A DNA stretch of 9,258 nt from Parvibaculum sp964560165 (GTDB taxonomy: Bacteria; Pseudomonadota; Alphaproteobacteria; Parvibaculales; Parvibaculaceae). The translations under genes and the position numbers were made by a program. The notes under the pieces were generated by a model. It did no database searches. It had not been told where the DNA came from and saw only the letters and a list, made by a program, of their open reading frames with translations. The stretch covers positions 1 through 9,258 of the forward strand of contig CAZLLB010000125.1 of assembly GCA_964560165.1 (NCBI GenBank). Reading direction: 5' to 3'. This document shows positions 1 to 6,177 of this stretch, one piece after another (the stretch's first letter is position 1; every line of letters begins with the position of its first letter).

Positions 1-57
1 CGGGCAAAGCCCGCGTCTCGAAGGGCGAGGCCCCCAAAGGCCCAAAGGCCCCGTCTT

Positions 58-765
58 ATGGATAAAACAACGCTCCGCACCATCCTCGAGCGAAGCGACT
101 GGTTTGCAGGCCTCCCGCCTGCGCTGGCCGCAGGCATCCTGCGCGAAGGCCGCCTGCGCCGCCTCGATGGCGACACTCTCTATCGCGAGGGCGAACAGCC
201 CAACGGCTTCTATGCTCTCATCGAAGGCGAGATTCGCGCTGTCCAAACCACCTCTGAGGGCCGCACCGCTCTGCTGATGGTCGCCAGCCCCGGTGCCTGG
301 TTCGGTGAAAGCTCGATGCTCGACGGCGGAATGCGGACTTCGGATGCTTTCGCTGTCGGCAAAGCGACGATCCTGCACCTGACGCCCGCCGCCTTCGCGC
401 GCCTGACCGCACACGACACGGCGCATTACGCCTGCTTCGTGCATCTCCTCGCCATCCAGTATCGCCGCGCCATCGACTACATCGTCAACACCGCGAACCT
501 GCCTCTCCCTGTCCGTCTGGCTCAGCGCCTCACAGGCTTTGGTCGCACCCATGGTCGTCAAACCACCGCCGGCCTCGTCATCGACCTGAAGCTCTCCCAG
601 ACCGATCTCGCCAACACGCTCGGCGTCTCGCGCCAGACACTCAATCGTCAGTTGAAGATATTCGAGGCCCAAGGGCTGATTTCGGTCGGCTATGCCGTAT
701 TGACGCTCCGCAAGCCCGCCGCCCTGGCGCGTCTGGCCCACACGGGCGAGCCCTTGCCGATCTGA
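58..765 (+). CDS. Crp/Fnr-family transcriptional regulator
   Basis: This is a 235-residue cytoplasmic DNA-binding regulator of usual length for the Crp/Fnr family. An N-terminal cyclic-nucleotide-binding-like beta-roll covers about residues 14-125, with the phosphate-cassette-like stretch FGESSMLDGGMRTSDAF at 82-98; its Glu84 and Arg93-Thr94 match the positions that contact cyclic nucleotide in true CRPs. A dimerisation helix follows at about 125-150. The C-terminal winged helix-turn-helix is at about 178-225 (LSQTDLANTLGVSRQTLNRQ). Only one cysteine (Cys126) is present, so an Fnr-type iron-sulphur cluster is excluded. The effector is not known. The ATG at 58 is preceded by AAAGG nine bases upstream. 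The frame stays open to the window edge, so a longer protein cannot be strictly excluded, but the domain begins right after this Met. A zinc-finger gene follows 65 bases downstream on the same strand. Confidence 0.9.
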   Translation: MDKTTLRTILERSDWFAGLPPALAAGILREGRLRRLDGDTLYREGEQPNGFYALIEGEIRAVQTTSEGRTALLMVASPGAWFGESSMLDGGMRTSDAFAVGKATILHLTPAAFARLTAHDTAHYACFVHLLAIQYRRAIDYIVNTANLPLPVRLAQRLTGFGRTHGRQTTAGLVIDLKLSQTDLANTLGVSRQTLNRQLKIFEAQGLISVGYAVLTLRKPAALARLAHTGEPLPI

Positions 766-830
766 GTTTCGGCTGGAAATATAAACCGTGCCGGACTAGT
801 TTAGCGCCACCAAACGACAGGAATGATGTG

Positions 831-1043
831 ATGCACGGACCGGCCACACCGAAATTCAGCAATGACCAAGGCGCAGCCGAAATCCGCATCGGCGTCAAAG
901 AGTTCGAATGCATCGGTGCAACCGCGCCCCATGACCACCCCCACATCTTTCTGGATATGGGCCGGGCGCAGGACATCATCTGCCCCTATTGTTCGACCCT
1001 CTACAAATTCGACGACACCCTGAGCGCCAAGGCTCACGCCTAA
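831..1043 (+). CDS. CHCC-type zinc-finger protein (NDUFS6-like)
   Basis: This 70-residue protein has the zf-CHCC pattern: Cys27, His36, Cys51 and Cys54, with spacing C-x8-H-x14-C-x2-C. The typical motif parts CIGA, HDHPHIFLDM and CPYCSTLYKF are all visible. The family includes the C-terminal part of the mitochondrial complex I subunit NDUFS6, and many alphaproteobacteria encode stand-alone versions, so a role in NADH dehydrogenase assembly or stability is an inference from family. There is no signal peptide or membrane segment. A GTG at 828 directly precedes the ATG at 831; I chose the ATG because AGGA (819-822) lies eight bases upstream of it. The gene is monocistronic, or a second cistron behind the Crp/Fnr regulator, and ends before a repeat-bearing convergent gap. 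No respiratory genes lie nearby. Confidence 0.88.
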   Translation: MHGPATPKFSNDQGAAEIRIGVKEFECIGATAPHDHPHIFLDMGRAQDIICPYCSTLYKFDDTLSAKAHA

Positions 1044-1050
1044 CCCACCT

Positions 1051-1080
1051 CGTCATTGCGAGCGAAGCGAAGCAATCCAG
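1051..1080 (+). repeat. Short intergenic repeat, CGTCATTGCGAG type
   Basis: The unit begins CGTCATTGCGAGCGAAGCGA and ends with AGCAATCCAG. ATTGC (1055-1059) can pair with GCAAT (1072-1076) as a small stem. This wording is familiar as a dispersed intergenic repeat in alphaproteobacterial genomes. It lies eight bases after the stop of the zinc-finger gene. Copy number cannot be judged from this window. Confidence 0.65.
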
Positions 1081-1126
1081 CGCCACGAGCGCAGAAAATG
1101 CGCGCTTGCCCCAACCTCCCCCATCC

Positions 1127-1217
1127 CGTCATCCCGGCGAAGGCCGGGGCCCATCTTCATGGCCTCACCAATTTCGCATCCCTCGGCGATAGACTCCGGG
1201 TCAAGCCCGGAGTGACG
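1127..1217. repeat. Composite two-hairpin REP-like element bounded by CGTCA/TGACG
   Basis: Two hairpins sit about 45 bases apart. The first has stem CCCGGC (1133-1138), loop GAAG and stem GCCGGG (1143-1148). The second has an 8-bp perfect stem, ACTCCGGG (1193-1200) and CCCGGAGT (1206-1213), around loop TCAAG. The element opens with CGTCA (1127-1131) and closes with the inverted copy TGACG (1213-1217), so the two units face each other like a bacterial interspersed mosaic element. Short open frames crossing this region on either strand (translations with HSGLDPES and GPGLRRDDG) are the usual spurious products of this repeat family and are not genes. Confidence 0.75.
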
Positions 1218-1262
1218 AACGCGGTGTGAATGCTCTGCCTGAAACAAGCCCCAACCTACCCC

Positions 1263-1296
1263 AAAAAAAGCGGCCGCGATGTTTCCATCGCGGCCG
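1263..1296 (-). terminator. Rho-independent terminator of the DUF1302-DUF1329 transcript
   Basis: On the minus strand a perfect 10-bp stem, CGGCCGCGAT and ATCGCGGCCG, closes a six-base loop (GGAAAC). One C and seven T follow it. It lies 56 bases downstream of the DUF1329 stop codon. On the plus strand there is no matching T-run, so it acts mainly on leftward transcription. Confidence 0.92.
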
Positions 1297-1352
1297 AAAT
1301 TGCGCAGACCTGAAGGAGAGAGTCTACGAGGGAGGAGTTATATGCAGGGGCG

Positions 1353-2693
1353 TTAGCGTCGCCCCCCGCGACGCAAAGCGTCGGGTGAGAACATGTCGCT
1401 ATTGACCGTTGCTTCGGCGCGATAGTTCTCATTGCCTTTGCCGAGGATCAGATTGTCCGCGAGATAGCGGTCGGCATTGAGATCGAAGTAAAAATCCGCG
1501 CCGGTCACGCAAGCCGGAATTTCCGGCGCCATGAACAGGTGGTTTTCTTCAACGCGCCACAGCTTGCCCTTGCCGTCATAGAGATCGGCAGCGACGATCG
1601 CCCACGTATCCTCATCGAGATAGAAGACCCGGCGGCTGAAGGTGCTGCGATATTCCGGCTTCGCCGTCGCCTCGAGCACCCACACGCGATGCAGCTCATA
1701 GCGTGCCAGATCGCGGTTGGGATATTTCTTGCCCATGATCTTATCGACCGTCATCCCCGCTTCACGATACCGCGTGGAGTTATAGGGGATATAGAGCTCC
1801 TTCTTGCCCTCAAGTTTCCAGTCGTAACGGTCGCTCAACCCGTTGAACATGAAGGTCTGGTCGAAGGTACGCAGGCCGTCCTGTCCGGGAACCGGATTGT
1901 CGTAATTGCCCGTCGGCGCTTTTTTCACGCGGCGAAGACCGGGAATGTAGCCCCACGTCTCATTTGATCCGTCATATGGCGAAACCGTCAAAAGCATCGC
2001 CCCCACGGAAGCGGCAGGCGCCAACTGGCGATAGATCAGCGCGCTCATATAGCTACCCATCGCCGAGCCTTCATCGAAGAACGGCGAGTAGGTCTGTACT
2101 ACGCCAGTGCCGAGATTGTAGCTCCCATTCGACTGCACGACCGCCATGCTCACCACATGCTCAACCGCCTTGCCCTGAAAGGCCGAGCGATAGTTGGCGA
2201 TGGCCTGCGCGCCCGTTTCCGGGATCGGAAAGAGGAAGCCGCCGTGACCGGCCAGAATGCCGCCCTGAGCGCTCAGCTTGGCGACGCCGACATTCGCCTT
2301 GGTGGCGTCATAGATCGCCTGCGAATAGCCGCAGGTCCGCCGCGTCGGATAGACGTCCATGCGATAGCCGTCATACCGCTTGACGAGGGCAATCTGCCCT
2401 TCCGACAGCTTGTCGGCATATTTATCGACATTCGACGCGTCGATGCTGAAGAGCTTCGCATCGCTCGCATATTTATCGACGCGCGGATCGCCCTGGCTCC
2501 ACCCGGCGATCGGAGCGACGTCGCCGCCCTCCCATGCTGGAATGGTGCCCGCCGCATTTCCAGCGCGCTCCGCACCGATGGGCGTCAGGCTCGCACCGAG
2601 ATCTGAAACATCGGCGGCATAAGCGCTACCTCCGAAGGAAAGCGACAGGGCCAGCGCCGCAACGCCGCTCATCATTGTTCTAGATTTAGTCAT
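1353..2693 (-). CDS. DUF1329 family secreted protein
   Basis: This is a 446-residue exported protein of the DUF1329 family, which is predicted to have a LolA/LolB-like fold and is nearly always encoded beside a DUF1302 protein. The signal peptide is residues 1-26, with a basic start (MTKSR), a hydrophobic core and an AYA cleavage site before Ala27. Family blocks are GFLFPIPETG (152-161), PGLRRVKKAP (251-260), a Tyr-Asp-Trp-Lys stretch near 290, RVWVLEATAKP (336-346) and FYLDEDTWAI (357-366). Cys121 and Cys395 are the only cysteines and could form a disulphide. The frame is open back to a TTG at 2723, but I chose the ATG at 2693 because GGGAG (2701-2705) sits seven bases upstream and the signal peptide begins there. 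It is 26 bases behind the DUF1302 gene. The molecular role is unproven; lipid or steroid handling in the envelope is often suspected from gene context in other bacteria. Confidence 0.92.
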   Translation of the reverse strand: MTKSRTMMSGVAALALSLSFGGSAYAADVSDLGASLTPIGAERAGNAAGTIPAWEGGDVAPIAGWSQGDPRVDKYASDAKLFSIDASNVDKYADKLSEGQIALVKRYDGYRMDVYPTRRTCGYSQAIYDATKANVGVAKLSAQGGILAGHGGFLFPIPETGAQAIANYRSAFQGKAVEHVVSMAVVQSNGSYNLGTGVVQTYSPFFDEGSAMGSYMSALIYRQLAPAASVGAMLLTVSPYDGSNETWGYIPGLRRVKKAPTGNYDNPVPGQDGLRTFDQTFMFNGLSDRYDWKLEGKKELYIPYNSTRYREAGMTVDKIMGKKYPNRDLARYELHRVWVLEATAKPEYRSTFSRRVFYLDEDTWAIVAADLYDGKGKLWRVEENHLFMAPEIPACVTGADFYFDLNADRYLADNLILGKGNENYRAEATVNSDMFSPDALRRGGRR

Positions 2694-2700
2694 TTGGATT

Positions 2701-2705
2701 CTCCC
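2701..2705 (-). promoter_or_regulatory. Ribosome binding site of the DUF1329 gene
   Basis: GGGAG on the minus strand lies seven bases before the ATG at 2693. It lies downstream of the upstream in-frame TTG (2723), which it therefore cannot serve. It settles the start that yields a clean signal peptide. Confidence 0.75.
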
Positions 2706-2719
2706 GGACCCCTTGGCGG

Positions 2720-4411
2720 TCAAAACGAATACGACGCGGTGACGGTGACAAAATCACGGTCGGAATTGCGCGTAATGAGCCCGCCGCCCATGTTGTTGGT
2801 GTAATTGAGCGCGACCGAATAGATCTTCTGGTAGTCGGCAGTGACGCCCATGGAGAGAGCGCGTTTGCCCTCAATGGGTGTTCCCGCGCTCGAACGATCG
2901 ATCGCCACTCCGTTCACGTCGTAATTGAACGTGATGCCCGGCGTCACCGTCATGCCGGAGAGAAGCACGTTGGTATAGGTTGCATTGGCGACCAGCGTGA
3001 CACCCCAGGCCGACATGTCGCCGGTCACGCCCACGGGCTTTGCGCCGCTAAAGGACACAAGCTGCGCCTCGCCAATGAGGTCGATGCTGTCCGCGCCGAT
3101 GAGGTCGGGCAGAGCGCCGATATAGGCAAGGCTCGGCCCGATGGAGATGGCGGCGTTGACGTCGAAGTTCCAGCGATCAACCGGCGTGAAACCGTTGATC
3201 CGCGTCGGCAGACCCGTCATCGTCGTCTGAATGGCCGCCGCCGTGATCGCGTCTGCCAGCATCACAGGATAGTCAGGCTGATAAGCCGCTTCCGCACCGA
3301 TCGCCACAGGCCCGATGGGAAAGCTCAGGCTCGCGCCATAGAGATCAATGTCTTCCGGGTAATAGGCGTAGTAACCAACCGGACCCGGAATAAAGATAAA
3401 GGGCGGAAGGATCGGGATCATGTCCGCAGCGCCCGAGACGTAAGGCGTCTTGGAGTGATAGCGAAGGTAATAGAGACTCGCCTCCGTCGCTATGTCCTCG
3501 GCGTAGTAGCGCGCCGCAACGCCCCATTGGCCGCTATTGCGCGGCTGGTCGTCGGCAAGGCGCGGAATGCCCATGCCCGCTGCAAACATCTGCGCAGGCG
3601 TCAGGCCCGTGCTGCCCGGATCACCGAGAAAGAACATGCCCTGCGCGCCGTCGCCCAGCAGGTCTTCCGTCGAGTGGAAGGTGCCGACAGGCTGAAGCTC
3701 GGTCTTGCGCCACGTGAATTGATAATAGGCTTCGAGGCTCACGCCCGGCACCAGGCCGAGATTGGCATAGAGCATCGGCGAGGGCAGATAAGCCTCGCGA
3801 ATATTCGTGCCCGGTGTCACAAGCTTGCCTATGTCGGCCGCGTTGGTCTGCGAAATGCCGCCCGAGCGGAACAGCGCCTCGCCCCAGTTGATCACCTGGT
3901 TGCCCGCGCGCACCGTCAGCGGCGACCCGCCAATGTCGAAATCGCCATAGACATAGGCATCATAGAGATCAAAGCCGCGCCCCGCCTGTCCCCGCGCATC
4001 GTGGGAGAGATCGGTGCGGCGCGTGCTATCGGCCTTGTTGTTCACGAAATCATAGAAATAGGCCACGCTCGCAAATGCGCCAAGGTTCTGCCATTGCAGA
4101 TCGAACTCATGTATCACGCGCGTCGAAGCCGAATAAATATCGCCGCGACGGAAGTTCAGATTGCCGTCGTCGAAATTTTCCGCAGCGACCGTCGTGTCCC
4201 GACCGCCAGTGTTAACGGAAATCAAATCACCGTCCGGATTGCTCACGCGCATACCCGCGCCGGCGGATGCCGTCGTGCGCAGGTTGAGCGACACATCTCC
4301 GAATTTGAAATCCATCGCCGATGCAGGCGTGGCATAAGCCACCGCCGCAGTCAGCGCCACCGCAAGCACACCCCCGGCGCGCCCCGGCGTCATTCGTCTC
4401 TCTCCACTCAT
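2720..4411 (-). CDS. DUF1302 family outer-membrane beta-barrel protein
   Basis: This 563-residue protein is predicted to be an outer-membrane barrel. A signal peptide spans residues 1-32, with Arg-rich n-region, an Ala/Val core and cleavage after PASA. The mature part has alternating beta-strand character throughout and ends in Phe (TVTASYSF), the usual outer-membrane assembly signal. The DUF1302 core is at about residues 165-255: VRAGNQVINWGEALFRSGGI, then INxxDIGKLxxPG-like and YLPSPMLYANLGL segments, then YQFTWRKTELQPVGTFHSTED. A longer open frame reaches 4531, but the extra 40 residues are Arg/His-rich and lack a binding site; GGGAGGA lies seven bases before the ATG at 4411. The DUF1329 gene follows 26 bases downstream, and the two share a terminator. 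By family context it may be a pore or envelope partner for a hydrophobic or glycosylated compound, but the substrate is unknown. Confidence 0.93.
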   Translation of the reverse strand: MSGERRMTPGRAGGVLAVALTAAVAYATPASAMDFKFGDVSLNLRTTASAGAGMRVSNPDGDLISVNTGGRDTTVAAENFDDGNLNFRRGDIYSASTRVIHEFDLQWQNLGAFASVAYFYDFVNNKADSTRRTDLSHDARGQAGRGFDLYDAYVYGDFDIGGSPLTVRAGNQVINWGEALFRSGGISQTNAADIGKLVTPGTNIREAYLPSPMLYANLGLVPGVSLEAYYQFTWRKTELQPVGTFHSTEDLLGDGAQGMFFLGDPGSTGLTPAQMFAAGMGIPRLADDQPRNSGQWGVAARYYAEDIATEASLYYLRYHSKTPYVSGAADMIPILPPFIFIPGPVGYYAYYPEDIDLYGASLSFPIGPVAIGAEAAYQPDYPVMLADAITAAAIQTTMTGLPTRINGFTPVDRWNFDVNAAISIGPSLAYIGALPDLIGADSIDLIGEAQLVSFSGAKPVGVTGDMSAWGVTLVANATYTNVLLSGMTVTPGITFNYDVNGVAIDRSSAGTPIEGKRALSMGVTADYQKIYSVALNYTNNMGGGLITRNSDRDFVTVTASYSF

Positions 4412-4418
4412 CCTATCG

Positions 4419-4425
4419 TCCTCCC
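4419..4425 (-). promoter_or_regulatory. Strong ribosome binding site of the DUF1302 gene
   Basis: GGGAGGA on the minus strand is seven bases before the ATG at 4411. It decides the start against the longer open frame. A TATAAA string (minus strand, just upstream of it) could belong to a promoter in the 73-base gap after the GH29 gene, but no convincing -35 element accompanies it. Confidence 0.8.
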
Positions 4426-4484
4426 TTTTATATTCATGAGCCGCCCATCCCCCGACGCGCGGCCTCGTCTCAGTATTTTGTGAG

Positions 4485-5969
4485 CTATGCGTCTCCCGCC
4501 GCCGCAATCGAAATCGCGGGCGAAAACGCACCCGCCAGCGAATGCTTGAAGCGCAGCACCAGATCGCCGCCTTCGGCGTCTATCTCCACGGGACTTCCAT
4601 CCGCCAGCAGCCGTCCAGCGCGCGCCGATGCGGCATCAAGCGTCACGCCGCGAATGCGCAGCCTGTCGCCCTCGGGCCGTCCCTGAATGATGATGTTGAA
4701 AATATCGCCCCGCCGCGTGAACCGCACCGGCAGTCCCTCGTCGGTCACGGCATCTGAAAGTCCGCCGCCCCGGTCCCATGGCGTCGTGCCGTAAACAGCT
4801 TCGCCATTCGCGCGCAGCCAGTCGCCAAAGGCTTTCAGCCGCGCAAGCTGTTCGGAAGGAATTTGCGCATCCGTTCCGCGCGGGCCGACATTCAAAAGCA
4901 GATTGCCGCCCTTCGACACGCCATCGATGAAATCACCGATCAGCGTTTCCGCGCTTGCATAATCCTCACCCCGGTCATTGCGGTTGAAGCCGAAGGAATA
5001 ACTCATGCCGCGCGTCGCTTCCCATTTCTTCGGCTGAATGGTGTCAAAGCGCGCATATTCCGGCGTGCGGAAATCACTATGCGGAACCGGGCTCGGGATC
5101 ACGCCCTCCACCGCTTCGGGATGTTTGGCGATATACCGCTTGGCAAAAAAATCGACGGCGCGCCGCACCGGCTTGCGGCGCAACAGCTTCAAAAGCATGT
5201 TCGCATGCGACCAGCGATCATTGACCACGCCCTCGGGCACGGCCTTGTAGTAATCCGCAAACAGCCCAAACAACTCATCAAGCCCCGTCGGCCACGAAAT
5301 GTCGTTCCAGAGCACGCTGGGTTCATAGCGTTCGATCAGCTCGCGCGTCTGTGCCATGGCATAGGCTGGATAATCGCCGCCCGGCATTGAGCCGATGAAA
5401 TCGGCAAACGTCCGCAGCGGCTCGCGATTGAACGTCCAGTCGATGCCGCCGGAATAATAAATGCCGAACCGCAATCCCTGCGCCCGCACCGCGCGCGCCA
5501 GCTCGCCAACAAGATCGCGCTCGCTAAACCAGTTCTTCTGATGCGGATTCTCGACCCCGCTCGGCCATAGGCAGAAACCGTCATGATGCTTGGTCACAAG
5601 CACCACATAGCGCGCGCCCGCATCGCGAAAGGCTTCCGCCCAACTATCTGCGTCCCACTGCTTCAACCCCTCGACGAAAGGCGCCTTGAACGCTTCATAA
5701 GGCTGACTGCCAAAATTTTCTGCATGAAACTGGGCCGAGGGCGTGCCCGGCACCTTGATCGCGTTGGCATACCATTCCGTGTACGGCACCATCGCCACGG
5801 CGCGGTCATAGTCGCTTTTGAACGCATCCGAGATGCTGCCGGTCCGCGGCGCAAAGGCCGGAACGGCGAAAACACCCCAATGAATGAAAATGCCGAACTT
5901 CGCGTCGTCATACCATTGCGGCAGCGCGCGCGCGTTCAGAGAAGCCGCATCGGCTGTAAAGGCGCTCAC
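4485..5969 (-). CDS. GH29 family alpha-L-fucosidase
   Basis: This glycoside hydrolase of family 29 is expected to release alpha-L-fucose or a related residue from a glycoside by a retaining mechanism. From the chosen GTG start it has 494 residues. The TIM-barrel motifs are WYDDAKFGIFIHWG (19-32), VTKHHDGFCLW (125-135), GIYYSGGIDW (169-178) and VLWNDISWP (219-227), whose Asp223 is the expected nucleophile. Later come NDRW (250-253), DFRTPEY (299-305), SYSFGFNRND (323-332) and the very typical GGNLLLNVGPRGTD (354-367), followed by a C-terminal beta domain. A basic segment of about 45 residues separates NDRW from DFRTPEY. The frame is open to 6161, but that extension runs through the terminator of the preceding gene. 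GTG at 5969 has GGAAG six bases upstream and starts just before the conserved domain. No signal peptide is seen, so a cytoplasmic site is likely. DUF1302 follows after 73 bases. Confidence 0.9.
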   Translation of the reverse strand: MSAFTADAASLNARALPQWYDDAKFGIFIHWGVFAVPAFAPRTGSISDAFKSDYDRAVAMVPYTEWYANAIKVPGTPSAQFHAENFGSQPYEAFKAPFVEGLKQWDADSWAEAFRDAGARYVVLVTKHHDGFCLWPSGVENPHQKNWFSERDLVGELARAVRAQGLRFGIYYSGGIDWTFNREPLRTFADFIGSMPGGDYPAYAMAQTRELIERYEPSVLWNDISWPTGLDELFGLFADYYKAVPEGVVNDRWSHANMLLKLLRRKPVRRAVDFFAKRYIAKHPEAVEGVIPSPVPHSDFRTPEYARFDTIQPKKWEATRGMSYSFGFNRNDRGEDYASAETLIGDFIDGVSKGGNLLLNVGPRGTDAQIPSEQLARLKAFGDWLRANGEAVYGTTPWDRGGGLSDAVTDEGLPVRFTRRGDIFNIIIQGRPEGDRLRIRGVTLDAASARAGRLLADGSPVEIDAEGGDLVLRFKHSLAGAFSPAISIAAAGDA

Positions 5970-5975
5970 GACGCG

Positions 5976-5980
5976 CTTCC
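5976..5980 (-). promoter_or_regulatory. Ribosome binding site for the GTG start of the GH29 gene
   Basis: GGAAG on the minus strand lies six bases before the GTG at 5969. The residues that follow (VSAFTADAASLNARALPQWY) match where GH29 proteins usually begin. This is the main support for the shorter protein. Confidence 0.6.
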
Positions 5981-6008
5981 GCCCGTCATGCCATCCAGTT
6001 TCGATCTT

Positions 6009-6021
6009 GTTGCAACTAAAC
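6009..6021. promoter_or_regulatory. Candidate regulator operator, GH29 copy
   Basis: GTTGCAACTAAAC lies 39 bases upstream of the GH29 start. It matches GTTTCAACTAAAC (7024-7036) upstream of the IclR gene at 12 of 13 positions and in the same orientation relative to both genes. The form GTTT-N5-AAAC at 7024 is a short interrupted palindrome; this copy has one changed base in the left arm. It is a candidate binding site only. Confidence 0.4.
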
Positions 6022-6040
6022 GCCCCCGCATCCCATCCCC

Positions 6041-6078
6041 CGTTTGCAGACGTTTCATATACGGTGTTTCGTTTTATA
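6041..6078 (-). promoter_or_regulatory. Candidate promoter/operator region of the GH29 gene
   Basis: This AT-richer patch in the GH29 leader carries CGTTT at 6041, 6051 and 6070, about one and two helical turns apart, plus GTTTCAT (6052-6058) and GTGTTTC (6064-6070). Both of the last two strings recur in the IclR leader (7062-7070). On the minus strand a TATAAA (6078-6073) resembles a -10 box, but no good -35 box is seen. A promoter must exist here because a terminator isolates the GH29 gene from the IclR gene. Confidence 0.35.
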
Positions 6079-6121
6079 AGTAAATCTCTCATCCACACCC
6101 ATTCGCAAAAGCCCCAAACGC

Positions 6122-6153
6122 AAAAACGCCGCCCCCAGCCGGGGACGGCGTTT
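6122..6153 (-). terminator. Rho-independent terminator of the IclR gene
   Basis: On the minus strand an 8-bp stem, AAACGCCG with CGGCGTTT, is extended inward by CCCC pairing with GGGG past a single bulged base, around a five-base loop. The stem runs into five T. It starts 24 bases after the IclR stop codon. Its presence shows that the GH29 gene is transcribed separately and that the open frame reaching 6161 is not all coding. Confidence 0.85.
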
Positions 6154-6177
6154 CGCATCAAATCCCGTCGTGTTTTT

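Noticed and set aside
989..1247. Open frames of 64-67 codons on both strands in the convergent gap
   Set aside because: Their translations follow the hairpin repeats (HSGLDPES, GPGLRRDDG) and change character at the repeat borders; they are repeat artefacts.
1331..1356. A plus-strand GGAGGAG followed by ATG at 1342 and a stop three codons later
   Set aside because: Four codons only, and it runs into the 3' end of the opposite-strand DUF1329 gene; no sign of translation coupling or of a downstream plus-strand gene.
2694..2723. TTG start overlapping the DUF1302 stop for the DUF1329 gene
   Set aside because: Overlap starts can signal coupling, but the ATG at 2693 has a better ribosome binding site and directly begins a normal signal peptide.
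3455..4483. A 342-codon open frame on the plus strand opposite the DUF1302 gene
   Set aside because: It lies almost wholly antisense to a well-supported gene, its translation is Arg/Ala/His-rich with no family resemblance, and long antisense frames are expected in GC-rich DNA.
5157..5178. Inverted repeat GCGCCGC/GCGGCGC inside the GH29 gene
   Set aside because: It encodes the Arg-rich part of the basic insertion; there is no T-run and the position within the gene makes a terminator unlikely.
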